Source: Peromyscus leucopus (Eukaryota > Chordata > Mammalia > Rodentia > Cricetidae). Taken from it: a DNA stretch of 64,000 bases. Both the position numbers and the translations under genes were made by a program. Below, piece after piece: positions 33,216 to 43,818 of the stretch (position 1 is the first letter of the stretch; each line of letters begins with the position of its first letter). The stretch spans positions 36,066,142 through 36,130,141 of the forward strand of contig NC_051072.1 of NCBI RefSeq assembly GCF_004664715.2, read 5' to 3'. The notes beneath the pieces are model-generated. The model was given only the letters and a program-made list of their open reading frames with translations. It made no database searches and was not told the DNA's origin.

Positions 33216-33569
33216 CACCTACTTTAAAAAGACATGGCAACATTTGATACCTAGGAAGGCATGCTTGTCATATGTAAAATGTAAATCATAACCGACTTTG
33301 AAGGACTCACCACACAGCCTAAGATCTAAAACATCTCCAGCACTGCTGAAGTGACTGGGACTCCTCCAGTCTTGTACCCTACCCTCCTGGTCCACCTCTG
33401 TGTGTAGGGGGGACACGGAGGAAGAGGAGGAGGGGACACGGGGTGGGGTGGGGACGACATGATGACAACGGACTGCTATTCTGAATTTTATCCACGTCAT
33501 CTTTCACTCCAAAGAGAAAGCACTGTGCTTTTACCACATATGTATCCCTAGCCAATATTTTATATGACT

Positions 33570-33703
33570 TTTTTTTTTTTTTTTTTTTGGTTTTTCGAGA
33601 CAGGGTTTCTCTGTGTAGCTTTGGTGTCCTGGAACTCACAGAGATCTGCCTGGCTCTGCCTCCCAAGTGCTGGGATTAAAGGTGTGCTCCACCACCACCC
33701 CAG
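33570..33703 (-). mobile_element. B1 SINE, antisense
   Basis: T-run at 33570-33588 then 'tttttcgagacagggtttct' and 'cccaagtgctgggattaaag'. A block in the right half is deleted. Confidence 0.95.
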
Positions 33704-33733
33704 TTAAAATAATTGTTTTAAAAAGATTAAGTC

Positions 33734-33882
33734 GAGGGGTGGTGGTGGCACACGCCTTTAATCCCAGCACTGGGAGGCAGAACCAGACGGATCTCTGTGA
33801 GTTCAAGGCCAGCATGGTCTAGGGAGCAAGATCCAGGACAGGCACCAAAACTACACAGAGAAACCCTGTCTCGGAAAAAAAT
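33734..33882 (+). mobile_element. B1 SINE, sense
   Basis: 'ggggtggtggtggcacacgc' to 'gaaaccctgtctcggaaaa'. With the previous antisense B1 it forms an inverted pair separated by about 30 bases. Confidence 0.95.
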
Positions 33883-33887
33883 TTTTT

Positions 33888-34064
33888 TTTTTTTAATTAC
33901 ACGTAGATGTGTGTGGATATGCGCATGTCAGTGCAGGAGTCTTCGGAGACCAGAAGAAAGCGTCAGATCCATGGGATCTGCCTCATATGGGTGCTGGGAA
34001 TTGAACCCGGGTCCTCTGGAAGAGTAGCCAGTGCTCTTAACCACTGAGCCATCTCTGCAGCTTT
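33888..34064 (-). mobile_element. B2 SINE, antisense
   Basis: 'gctgggaattgaacccgggt' and 'gtgctcttaaccactgagcc' are diagnostic of B2 read in reverse. Confidence 0.93.
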
Positions 34065-34097
34065 CATATGATTTAATCTTTATTGAAAAAAAATATC

Positions 34098-34372
34098 GCA
34101 GTGCTAAGGAGATGACTTGGTGGATCCAGTGCTTACTGCTCAAGTGTGAGGACTCGAGTTCAAATCTCAGGAACCCCCCAAAGCCGCATGTAACAGTGTA
34201 TAGTCCTGTCTATAGTACCAACGCCCCTATGGCAAGGTTGGAGAGAGACGGGAGACTCCCTGGAGACTCAAGGACCCGCTGGCCTGGCGTGTACAGCACT
34301 GACCAGCAAGAGACTCTGTCACAAACAAGGCGGGAATCGGGAACCTACACCACCTGCTATAAGACACGCGCC
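34098..34372 (+). mobile_element. B3 SINE, sense, worn
   Basis: 'gctaaggagatgacttggtg', 'gtgtgaggactcgagttcaa' and 'gcaagagactctgtcacaaa' follow the B3 order. Confidence 0.7.
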
Positions 34373-34734
34373 TCACACACCAGTATCATATCATACACAC
34401 TAGTAAGAATTTACGTCTTCATCACTGTGTTGAAAGCATAATTTGTTCTGCTTCCTGCTGCAGCCGATCAGCCATTTTGACTGATGAATGAACGTCTGCT
34501 TGTGAAGATGTGATTTAAACTCGATCATTCACCTGTCAGTATAAATCCGGGTGGCTTCCTGGTTTGTCTCGCAGTTTGGAAGAATGTGCGTATGAACATT
34601 ACTGTTTATGCATGTAGGCAAGAGTGTTTCTAGAGCGACTGAGGTGGGTGAGTGGATTGCTCGCCAGCTCTGTCAGGCCTATAAGGAACTTCATCCACAT
34701 AAGTCCACATGCTAATCCTCCAAGCCTGTGTGGC

Positions 34735-34850
34735 TGCTACTTCACACAGAAAGTCCTTGAAGGTGTAATTAGGTGAAGGATCTTGAGAGGGGAGATTGGC
34801 CTGAATCATCCAGATGGCCCTTAACTGTGCTTAATCAGTAGTGGGAGGCC
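34735..34850. mobile_element. Ancient mammalian repeat fragment
   Basis: 'aggatcttgagaggggagat' followed by 'cctgaatcatccagatggcc' is a fragment of an old eutherian dispersed repeat, probably LTR-type. The same family appears in the other direction at 37000-37440. Confidence 0.5.
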
Positions 34851-34900
34851 ATTCAAGCCATGACTCTGGGCTGAAGAAAAGAACACAAGATCTCCTATGG

Positions 34901-35068
34901 CAGTGGCTCTCAACCTTCCTAATGCTGTGACCCTTTCCTACAGTTCCTCATGTTGTGGTGAGCTCCAACCATAATATTTTATAACTGTGAGTTTGCTACT
35001 GTTGTTGCGAATCACAATGTAAATATCTGGTATGCAGGATATCACCACCCAGAGGTTAAGAACCACTG
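34901..35068. mobile_element. hAT non-autonomous DNA transposon (URR1-like)
   Basis: A 168-bp element with inverted ends CAGTGGCTCTCAACC and GGTTAAGAACCACTG. The 8-bp flanks TCCTATGG (34893-34900) and CCCTATGG (35069-35076) match at 7 of 8, the length made by hAT transposases. It has no coding capacity. Confidence 0.88.
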
Positions 35069-35155
35069 CCCTATGGCCTGGCCCAGGGAAGCTGGCTTAA
35101 GAGGTCAGGTCTCCAGAATGGTGTTGGAATATATTTCTGCTTTATGACACCAAGA

Positions 35156-35330
35156 CTAGGGCTGGAGAGAAAGTTCAGCAAGTGTACTGCTCTTATACAC
35201 TTCCAGGCATCCATGTTGGGTGCTTCACCTGTAACTCAAGCTAACGGGGACCCGACATCCTCTTCTGGTTTCTGCAGGCAACTCTGCTCGTGTGCACATA
35301 CCCAAACACATGCACATAATTAAAAATAGG
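35156..35330 (+). mobile_element. B2 SINE, sense
   Basis: 'gggctggagagaaagttcag' to 'cccaaacacatgcacataat'. Its A-tail appears to be displaced to 35493-35514 by the B1 inserted after it. Confidence 0.85.
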
Positions 35331-35492
35331 TTTTTTTTGTTTTTGTTTTTCGAGACAGGGTTTCTCTGTGCAGCTTTGCGCCTTTCCTGGAACTCGCTTG
35401 GTAGACCAGGCTGGCCTCGAACTCACAGAGATCCGCCTGCCTCTGACTCCCGAGTGCTGGGATTAAAGGTGTGTGCTACCACTGCCTGGCCA
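35331..35492 (-). mobile_element. B1 SINE, antisense, nested in the B2 tail
   Basis: A T-rich tail starts the element, then 'tcgagacagggtttctctgt', 'ggctggcctcgaactcacag' and 'tgctgggattaaaggtgtgt', ending at the B1 5' end. A 22-A run follows at its head end, which a B1 does not make by itself. Confidence 0.95.
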
Positions 35493-35519
35493 AAAAAAAA
35501 AAAAAAAAAAAAAAGATCT

Positions 35520-35915
35520 TTTTAAAAAGCTACTGAGATTGTGATAGTTCCCTGCAACATTCTTAGGACAGATCCAGGGATGTCCAGCTTTACAGGGTAA
35601 TTCCAAACAATTTCACTGGAGGTTGGCAATCATGCCATCAAGCCTGTCGGGAGGACTATCAAATCATTAGCCTCAGCGGAGGCTCCAGATTTTTGCATAG
35701 CACGGTGGTGAGTAGGCTGGGAAACTTGTTTTGAAGCCATGTTTACATGGCACTATTAAAACAGCTGGGGGCATACATTAAAGACATCAAAGGATGTGGA
35801 TGGAGAAGGCAGGTCACCAGTGACGGGCATTCTCCTGTACCACCGTGCAGGCTTGCGGATGACTATTCAGCCTCTGCCTGGGCATACTGTTCTCCTGCTG
35901 TCCAGCCTTTTAAAA
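35520..35915. other. Unassigned intergenic sequence
   Basis: Nothing recognised. Confidence 0.45.
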
Positions 35916-35919
35916 ATTA

Positions 35920-36590
35920 CTTTTTTTTTTTTTTTTTAGATTTTAATATAATCACACCATTTTCCCTCTCCCTTTCCTCCCTTCAAACCCTGCCATACAC
36001 TCCTCTGAACTCTTTCAAATTCATGGCCTCTTCTTTTGTTAATTGTTGTTATGTGAGACATATGTGTGTGTATCCATGTATATGTGTGTGTGTATGTATG
36101 CATGCATGTATGTATGTATTCCTAAATACCTTTCTGCAATCTGCTCATGGTCTATATAATGTTACTTCTATGTGTGTGTTTTCAGGGCTGACCATTTGGT
36201 ATTGGATAGACAGTTGATGTTCTCTTCCCTGGGGAAGACTGTTTCTCCTGCTTGGTTGCCTGTAGTTTCCCATGTGGGGTTGAAGCCTCATGAACTTTAC
36301 CCCATCCACATTAGCATGTCTACTGTTGTCCTTGTTCAGCTCAGGTTTAGGCAGTCATATTGGTGAGACTTTATGGATGTAGGTCCTGACATTCCCAGGA
36401 GACACAATCTCCCAGCAAACGCCCTGTTCCTCCAGCTCTCATGATCATCCCACCCCCTCTCCTGCAATGAGCCATCGGTGTGAAAGCCGTGGTCGTAGAT
36501 GTATCGGTTGGGACTGGGCTGCACCAATCTGCATTTTGATTGGTTGTGGGTTTCTGTCCTGGGGCTTTTGAAGAGATCATTAGGCACCAA
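35920..36590 (-). mobile_element. L1 3' end (3' UTR), antisense, 5'-truncated
   Basis: A T-run at 35922-35938 is the L1 poly(A) tail in reverse. It is followed by 'attcatggcctcttcttttg', 'gggctgaccatttggtattg' and 'cattcccaggagacacaatc', known from murine L1 3' regions. It is a typical truncated insertion without open frame. Confidence 0.85.
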
Positions 36591-36741
36591 GATCCCAAGT
36601 CTGGGTGGTCTAACCAGCCCTCAGCTGTGTGGACAGATTCTTAGGACCACTGCCATGCCACGTGCTTACCTGCAGGATTTCTCCACGGGTGAAGGTGTTT
36701 TTGTAATAATCTTGGGCAGGTTTTCATAGGCGCGGCGACTT

Positions 36742-36754
36742 TGCTGAGTCAGCA
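36742..36754. promoter_or_regulatory. Perfect Maf-recognition palindrome (T-MARE)
   Basis: TGCTGAGTCAGCA is an exact match to the 13-base consensus bound by small-Maf dimers with NRF2, BACH or NFE2. It lies outside the L1 that ends near 36590, in sequence with no repeat that I recognise. Confidence 0.55.
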
Positions 36755-36999
36755 CTTCTCTTTGTGGCAAAGCCTTTCAGGATAATGAAGAATTTGACCT
36801 GTAGATAAGCCCCGCGTGCCCTTTACTCCTGGCATAGCCACTGTGCTGTGGTACACTTCCTAACCCTCCCCTTGCCGCACTTCCAATAGCCCAAGATTGG
36901 TGTTGCTGATGTCGCTGATATTGGTAATGTGTAAGGACTGAAAGTGTGACACTGAGAAAAAGTTGTATTTCTGACGTCAGATCAGAAGGAAGATGTACC

Positions 37000-37440
37000 C
37001 GCTTTCTGTTGCTGCTGCAGCAAATCGTGACCACCTTAGTGTCTAAACACAGCACGGCTGTGCTATCTTACAGCCATGTAGGTCAGAAGTACATCACGTA
37101 TCTGAACAGGGGACACCACTAAAATCAAGGTGTTGGCAGGACCACGTCCCTTGCTAGATAATACCAGTGGGGAGGGGAAGGGGTCAGTTTCTTTGCCTGC
37201 TCCAACTTCTAAAGGCGGCTCACATTCCTTGGCTCGTGGCCACATCCTCTATCTTGAAAGACAGCAACTGGCATCTTTGGAGGTCTTCCATGCCACCTGT
37301 CCTTCTGACCACATCAGAAGAGGCTCTCTGGGAACTTTTAAAGACACATGATTTATAACTTGGGCTCTGTCAGATCGTCTAGAATCATCTCCCCTTCCCA
37401 CGATTTTAATTTAATCACAAATGCAAAGTCCCTTTTAGAG
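37000..37440. mobile_element. Ancient mammalian dispersed repeat
   Basis: 'ttctgttgctgctgcagcaa', 'aaaatcaaggtgttggcagg', 'cattccttggctcgtggcca' and 'gcaaagtcccttttag' occur in the same order as a common eutherian repeat also found in human DNA (LTR-type, name uncertain). Confidence 0.7.
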
Positions 37441-37589
37441 TACCAATTAATATATGAAGGATATAGATATCTGGGATGGGGCATGTTTTCTGGCTGTCTA
37501 GGAACGTGTGTATCAAGAGAGACACAAATGCTGTGCTCACATAGCTGTGCGCTGGGGACGGGGTGTGTGCCGGGCAGCTCCCAACCACA

Positions 37590-37800
37590 GTGACAATATG
37601 CCCAAGATGAACAACTGAGGAGGAAAAGGCTTACTTAGGCTCCTGGTTTCTGTCCACGGCTGCTTTGCACCGTCAGATTTGGTCCTACGGTGAAGCAGAA
37701 CGAGCCATGGTCATGCTCACCTCGTGCCAGCCAGGAAGCAAGTCACGAAGACAGGGCTGGGATCCCAGTGTCTCCCTCAAGAACATGTCTCCAGTGCCAC
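37590..37800. mobile_element. Worn LTR-like repeat
   Basis: 'gaggaggaaaaggcttactt' and 'ggtttctgtccacggctgct' resemble another dispersed rodent element of the type at 46648. The assignment is weak. Confidence 0.4.
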
Positions 37801-37913
37801 ACTGCCTCTTCCCTCCTTGTCCTTCCTTCTCTTCTCCCCCATTCCCCTCCCCCTCCTTCCTCTTTCTTCCTCCTCATTTCTTCTCCTTCTTCCTCTTCCT
37901 CCTCCTCCTCCTC
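37800..37913 (+). repeat. Polypyrimidine tract (CTT/CCT-rich)
   Basis: Over 100 bases that are almost all C and T on the plus strand, ending in (CCT)n next to a B1. Confidence 0.93.
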
Positions 37914-38062
37914 TTGGTTTTTCAAGACAGGGTTTCTCTGTGTAGCTCTGGCTGTCCTGGGACTCGATCTGTAGCCCAGGCTGGCCTTGAACTCACAGAG
38001 ATCCGCCTGCCTCTGCCTCCCCGAGTGCTGGGATTAAAGGCGTGCGCCACCACGCCTGGCTC
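37914..38062 (-). mobile_element. B1 SINE, antisense
   Basis: 'ttggtttttcaagacagggt' to 'gtgcgccaccacgcctggct', nearly full length with the mouse-like right half. Confidence 0.96.
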
Positions 38063-38064
38063 AG

Positions 38065-39125
38065 TCCCTTTCTTTGGAGATAGAGTCTCAGGGTGTGGCT
38101 CTGACTGGCCTGGTGACATGGGAATGTTGGAGTGTCTTGATGACAGTGGAGTCTTTCTTTGGTAGCTAGGACCCTGGAAACTCAAGCGTCACCAAAGCTT
38201 CCCCGAGTCTTTCAGGTCCCTGGTTCTTAAACTGGGAGAAGGAAACCCACTGGCCAGAGACGGTGAGTTTTAGGTTAAAGTTTATTATAGATTCATGGGT
38301 GAAAGCTTGAGAAGGAGACCTGGAGGGGTCCTCAGAAATCAGGTACCATGGAGCTGATACCCTGGGGCCTTTTAAAAGGACTTAGAGCAGAAACTGCAGT
38401 GATGTCCTCGGAGGGCAGACATGAGCTGCGGTAGGACCAAAGAACCGCTGGGGTTAGTTCCTGTTTAGAAAGCATGACACTGATGTGGACATTCAGTGCA
38501 AGCAGAGATGGATAAAGCTGGACATCCGGGAGCTGTGAATTAGCACAAAATGGCTGCTATCAGATGTCCAGGAAACTGAAAATAAAGCATGACGTCACTG
38601 TTGCACAACTATTCCCGTCAGACTTTTGTGTCTGATTTGACGTAAAATTGGCCTTGGGGTCAGAGACGTGAGCCCTAGTTGGATCCTTTGCCCTCACTTC
38701 GCCATCCCGCCCGTGTGTCTGTCTGTGCTGGCTTGTGCATGGATGCCTGTCTGTCTGTCTGTGCGGGAGCCTTTGGCGGGAGTGAATAAAGTTTGTCTTA
38801 TCTGCCCGAGGCTCCCTGCCTCCTTTTCAATCTCCCGGCCTCCAACGACCCTGCTCTTTTCCTGGAATGGAAGCTTGGCCCTCACAGCTTGTCGGTCCAG
38901 ATGACTCACCCTCCTCCAGGTGTCCAGGTGTCTGTCCGGGTGTCCGGGTGCCTCCTCTTACTTTCTGTCACGTCATGGAGAATAGCCTTGAGGCAAAGGT
39001 GCTCAGGGAGGAGATAAGCGGGAGGGGAAACCAGGACTCTTCTGACATTCCTGGCCTCCGGCTAGGGGATTCTCAGATCTGCTGCTTTGGGGCCCCTACC
39101 CTCGCTGACCGGCCTCAATCTCTGT
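38065..39125. other. Repeat-poor intergenic stretch
   Basis: It includes a TGACGTCA palindrome at 38590-38597, (GTCT)n at 38716-38762 with interruptions, and a small CCAGGTGT/CCGGGTGT tandem at 38917-38952. No exon is recognised. Confidence 0.5.
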
Positions 39126-39129
39126 TCTC

Positions 39130-39235
39130 ATCACTGGAGCTTGCTCTGTAGACCAGGCTGCCCCGCTTGAGAGCCTTCTGCTCTGCTTCCTGAGTACTGG
39201 GGTTAAAGGTGTGCCCCACCAGGCAGGCCTTGACC
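39130..39235 (-). mobile_element. Old B1-like SINE, antisense
   Basis: 'cttgctctgtagaccaggct' and 'gtactggggttaaaggtgtg' are seen; the middle is worn. Confidence 0.7.
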
Positions 39236-39407
39236 AACTTCTTCCCACCAGGTCTCACTGTACAAAGGTCCCACTCCCTCCATACACCACGGCCTTAAGC
39301 CTTCCAAACAAGACATATAAGGCGGCACATTTAAGATCTAGACCATCATGCCATGGAAACAGACCATTGTTCCTCTGAAGGTCCACAGCTATAAAGCATA
39401 ACAAATT

Positions 39408-39527
39408 CATTTTTGTCAGTTTGAGGCGAGGACTTGCTGTGTAGCCTAGGCCAGCCTAGAACTCTCAACCTTCCTGCCCTAGCCTCTGAATACATGGATT
39501 ACACACATGTGCCACCATAGCCAACTA
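39408..39527 (-). mobile_element. Old B1/PB1-like SINE, antisense
   Basis: 'cttgctgtgtagcctaggcc', 'acacatgtgccaccatagcc' mark it. Confidence 0.65.
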
Positions 39528-39529
39528 CA

Positions 39530-40250
39530 AACAAATTAATTTTTTATGCATTTGAAAGGAAAATCAATGGGATTATCTAGTAGGGGGTTCAGGGTCAGCA
39601 GGGTATCTTCATAATGCAACAGGATAGCATTTTCCTTCACCCAGACTTGTTTTCAGATCCAGCCATTTGCTGCGTGGGGTTTTGGAATCATTCAATCTCA
39701 TTTTTGTAAAGCGTTCTTCCCCATGAATATATGATAATGTATTTATGTTTTCTAGTTTATGGGAACCAGAGTAGTTTCCAGGTTTGGGGCTACTATGTTC
39801 TGGTGTGGACATGGTATGCACATCTTTTGGTGACCACAAGAACACATTTCTATGGCTTACCCTTGGATGCAATGTCTCAGCACCAGGAGGAGTGGGTACG
39901 TCTGGTTTCCCCAGACTCTACCACACTCTATTTCAATGCACTTGTACTATGCCGTTCCTACAAGCAGCATATGAGTACTCTGTACCGATATTTTCCCTCT
40001 ATTCCCTACCTTTTCTGTTATAGAATTCGGATACCTGAGCTATTTCTCTGTGGATCTGGTTTGCATTTTCCTTACTGTGCCTCACAGGCCATCATTGAAC
40101 CAATGCTCATCCAGCTTCCACCTCCTACGAGCTGAATACACGGGTCTGCGCCACCACCTCTGACTTTATTGCATAGGCCTGGCTTTCTAGTCTTAAACAT
40201 CTGACGTAGTTGCAAGAAGATATTATTCAGTCCAAGAAGATTGCAGAGAG
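39530..40250. other. Unassigned intergenic sequence
   Basis: A 134-codon plus-strand frame (39731-40135) overlaps, with no recognised similarity. Confidence 0.4.
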
Positions 40251-40255
40251 TGGTG

Positions 40256-40322
40256 CCTGGGCCTGTAGTTTAGTAGGTAATAAGTTTGCCTAGTATGTTT
40301 GAGGTCCTGGGTTGATTTTTAT
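40256..40322 (+). mobile_element. ID-like SINE, sense
   Basis: 'gggcctgtagtttagtaggt' and 'gaggtcctgggttgatt' are the ID halves. Confidence 0.65.
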
Positions 40323-40602
40323 TTTTAAAAACTGTGTGCCAAACAATACGGTTAAATGGCTTTTGGGGGGGGGGACCACTTTCATTTCCTTTTCATAGCA
40401 GAAAAATTCATAGACAGTGTAAAAAACAATCTACTTCAAATTCTTTCTCTTAAATCTAATCAAATGGTTTTCCTATGCACATTTAATTGGTAGGTGTTTA
40501 TTAATAAGTTACTATATGCTGTTCATTACACTGATATGGCTTCCAGAAGGTATCATACCTCTGTGCTCTTTTGTCCTATGAGATGATAACAAGCTTCTAT
40601 AC

Positions 40603-40618
40603 ACATCTCTCTCTCTGC

Positions 40619-40673
<55 letters not shown>

Positions 40674-40693
40674 TCTGTCTCTCTCTCTCTCTG

Positions 40694-40764
<71 letters not shown>
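40603..40764 (+). repeat. (CT)n microsatellite with GTCT interruptions
   Basis: About 160 bases of CT units; the reverse frames are ER repeats and not real proteins. Confidence 0.98.
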
Positions 40765-40767
<3 letters not shown>

Positions 40768-40892
40768 AAGCTCCCACATTATAGCTCAGGCTGGCCTAGA
40801 ACTCACTATGTAGTCCAGGCTGCCCTCAAGCTCACTATCCTCTTGCACCAGCCTCTAGTGCAGCTATTACAAGTACGAGCCACAAAGCCTTG
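40765..40892 (-). mobile_element. B1-like SINE, antisense
   Basis: 'tagctcaggctggcctagaa' and 'actatgtagtccaggctgcc' follow the antisense B1 pattern; the (CT)n is at its tail end. Confidence 0.75.
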
Positions 40893-40894
40893 CT

Positions 40895-41944
40895 TGTGTA
40901 CGACGAGTCCTAAGACATGAGCCAATGGCCCTACTCATGACTTCGGTCCCGCCTTCCCTGTGCTTGCCCCGCCCTCCTGCCCCAAGACAGACGGACCTGA
41001 CTCTGAACCCTACCTAGACCCATAGCTCAGGCTGTGTATCTAACAAGGAAAAGAAATATTAGGAAAGAGGGACTTTAGTGAAGGTGACATGATGTGACAT
41101 GATGTCGCAGCACCGCAAACAGAAGGAGCCGCAGGAAGGCATTTCCACCTTAGGATGCGGGGCCAGAGGTGATCAGAGCAAAGCCAGGGGCCAGTGGGAG
41201 CAAGAACCAGCAGCGTGGGCTTGTCCGATGGAAGCGGGAACCTCAGTGAAGACGCTGTGGCAGCCGAGAACCCAGCTGTGGCAGACAAGAGGGAGGAACG
41301 CCCTGTCTTCTCCCACCGTCCTCCAGACACACGACGGTGCCTGACCTTGGCCAGGTCTCCTGGAAGAGGCAGAGGGAATGGCCTGGGGTGGTCGGCAACC
41401 CTGCTGCAGAGCAGGAGAACTGAACACCCGAGAACAAACCCAGATGGGGTCAGGCCCGTTACAACGCCGCCTGGCGCCACATGCTTCCGTGTTCTTCATT
41501 CAGTTCATGGCAGCTGAACTCTTCACGGTGGCCGGCAGGGTACCCCTAATCCCTGCAGCAATTCGACTCTATTAGGAAAAGGCGTCTCCGCTTCCATTTT
41601 TGATAATCATAGACCTGAGACCATTAATCTTTACATAAAACAAACGATAAAAACGCTCCCAGGGTTTCCCAGTCCGGTGTGACTGTTTGTTCTTGAAAAC
41701 AAGTTTTTGATCCAAGGGTGATCTGTGTTCTTGACTGAGGTGTGAGCTAATGCAGCTTTAAGACACACGTGTAAATGCTCATGTTAACTAGAAGGTTATT
41801 TGATCTATGAAGATATGACAGCTGTCATTTGTCCTGGACCATTGTATATTTAAATAAGAAGATGAGAAAGCAGGCCCCAGACACTGTGATCAGAAAACGC
41901 TGTGTTTTCCTAGATTAACTGCTTTTAAATTCACTTATTTTACT
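40895..41944. other. Repeat-poor stretch with GC-richer core
   Basis: 41100-41500 is richer in G and C and has several frames of 80 to 146 codons on both strands. None is recognisable, and no CpG island or splice structure supports a gene. Confidence 0.4.
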
Positions 41945-42170
41945 TATTTATTTTTGTAGTAAGAGGATTGAATGTATACTAGGCAAGCACTCTACCACTG
42001 AGAAATATTCAGTCTTTAAAATTGTTTTAAAGTTATTTTGACACAGGGTTCTCTTTAAGTTGTTCAGGCTAGCTTAGCATTTACTCTTCAAACCAGGCAG
42101 GTCTTGAACTTGTAATCTTCCTGCCTGAGCCTCATGTGTACCTACTAGGATCACAGGCCTGGGCGACCAG
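41945..42170 (-). mobile_element. Antisense ID-like plus B1-like SINE pair
   Basis: 'ggcaagcactctaccactga' (41981-42000) is a reversed ID; 'tgacacagggttctctttaa' to 'gatcacaggcctgggcgacc' is a reversed B1-like copy. Confidence 0.65.
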
Positions 42171-42244
42171 ACTGTGAACCAATGAAATGGTTTAATCTGG
42201 AAGCATTCTCTTGTCCTGAGTGACACATCCGCTCTCTTCCTTAC

Positions 42245-42340
42245 TGTCATTGATGACTGGTTGATTGTGATGTTGAGGGTCAAACCCAAGGTCCGGTACA
42301 TACTTGACAGTCATTTTGTCACTGAGCTAGCTATAGCTAA
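42245..42340 (-). mobile_element. ID-like SINE, antisense
   Basis: 'gagggtcaaacccaaggtcc' and 'tttgtcactgagctagctat' are the reversed ID halves. Confidence 0.65.
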
Positions 42341-42344
42341 GACC

Positions 42345-43630
42345 TGCGATGTGACCATATGCACAGTTAAATGCGATGTAACCATGCTTATGTGAAAACA
42401 CGCATGCTCAGATCTTAGATCTAGTAGGTCTGCTTCCCAAATAGGTATGCAAAGACAAATACAGGGAGGTGCTGTGTAGTCATTTTGAAAGCAGAGTCAT
42501 TACACATGGCTGAACTTGAAAAGATGTCTAGGTATATTGTCATATTGTAAAAAGAAGTTATAGACTAGAGTGTATAATACAAATCATTTGGTAAAAAGTC
42601 AAACAAGTATATCTAATATGTAATAGATATATAACCGACACATAGGTACCATATATCAAGATAGTGTATACAATTGATTAATACATATCAACCTGTCTCA
42701 GATTCTAGGAAATGTTTATCCTTTATTAATTTCTGTATGTGAAGTGTTTATCGTGAGTATGATGGCTCACCTCACATCATAGCACAACATAATTTATAAT
42801 GAATATAATTACAGCATACTGAAACTTCAGCACAGAAAAATAACTAGGAAGAAACAAACTAACATGATTCCAGCAGTTCTTCCTTGCTGATGCAACAGTG
42901 AAAGCTTTCTTAAAAATGATTTCTGCTTCAACAAATTATACTCTGTATAGATATCATACTTTGTAGCCAAATAAGAAGACAAAGAAGGTAAAGAGTCCGA
43001 AGGAGTTTTTAGGGATGAATTAGGTAAGTTAAGGACCTAAACATTTTCCTAGCTGAGTCTCAGCTCACCTTTGGATTTTCTTTGGAGGGAGGGTGGGGGG
43101 TCTAGATTTGCTCTTCCTGGTCACTAATAAGGCATTTCAGGATTCCTGAAGTGTGATGGGGTGCGTCAGGCTACTGAAAAGGTCGAGTGACTCGGGAAGA
43201 GGCTTCAAGGCTTCAAGGGCAGAGACATAAAATGCTTTTTCTGGGGATTGGCACTGACTGTGTTTATCATACACACCACGGACCCTGAAAGTTCTCTTTG
43301 GGGATACCCCCTCTAAGGGCACAGTACCCCCTTTGTTTTGTGAGAAGTGTCAGGGCATGGGACTGACTCCGGGCCACCTGAAGCAATGGAGTCTCAGGGA
43401 AGCAGCGTGCCTTCACCCACACGCCGTCAGCTCACTTCTCAGAAGCACGCATGGTTGAGTTCTTCTCAGAAATGTAGACCATCCCATGCAAAAAAATGTG
43501 GACATCGGCTCCCCACCTTGGGGATTCCTTTCCTGATAAATTGTCTTGTGGGCAGATTTTAATACGTCCAGGAAATATTTGTGGTAGGTTTCTGATGCCC
43601 CAGGACTTGAACTCCACAATCAAGAAAAAG
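42345..43630. other. Repeat-poor intergenic stretch
   Basis: AT-rich to 42980 and then mixed; no exon or repeat is recognised. Confidence 0.45.
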
Positions 43631-43818
43631 CAATGGTTCTCAACCTTCCTAATGCTGTGACTCTTTAATACAGTTCTTCATGTGGTGGTGACCCGCAACC
43701 ATAAGATTATCTCATGGCGACTTCATAACTATAATTTTGCTACGGTTATGAATTGTAATGTAAATCTTTGGCATACAACCCCGTGAGGGGGTCGCGACCC
43801 ACAGGTTGAGAATTGCTG
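43631..43818. mobile_element. hAT non-autonomous DNA transposon (URR1-like), second copy
   Basis: A 188-bp element with worn ends CAATGGTTCTCAACC and GGTTGAGAATTGCTG, and the family block 'gggggtcgcgacccacaggt' near the right end, itself a short palindrome. No 8-bp duplication remains. Confidence 0.88.

Noticed and set aside
40512..40813. Frames rich in Arg-Glu or Ser-Leu
   Set aside because: They are translations of the (CT)n tract on the two strands.
41040..41517. Overlapping frames of 107-146 codons on both strands
   Set aside because: No similarity recognised, opposite frames equally long, no CpG island or splice structure.
43760..43818. GGGGGTCGCGACCCAC palindrome considered as a regulatory operator
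   Set aside because: It is a standard part of the URR1-like hAT element.
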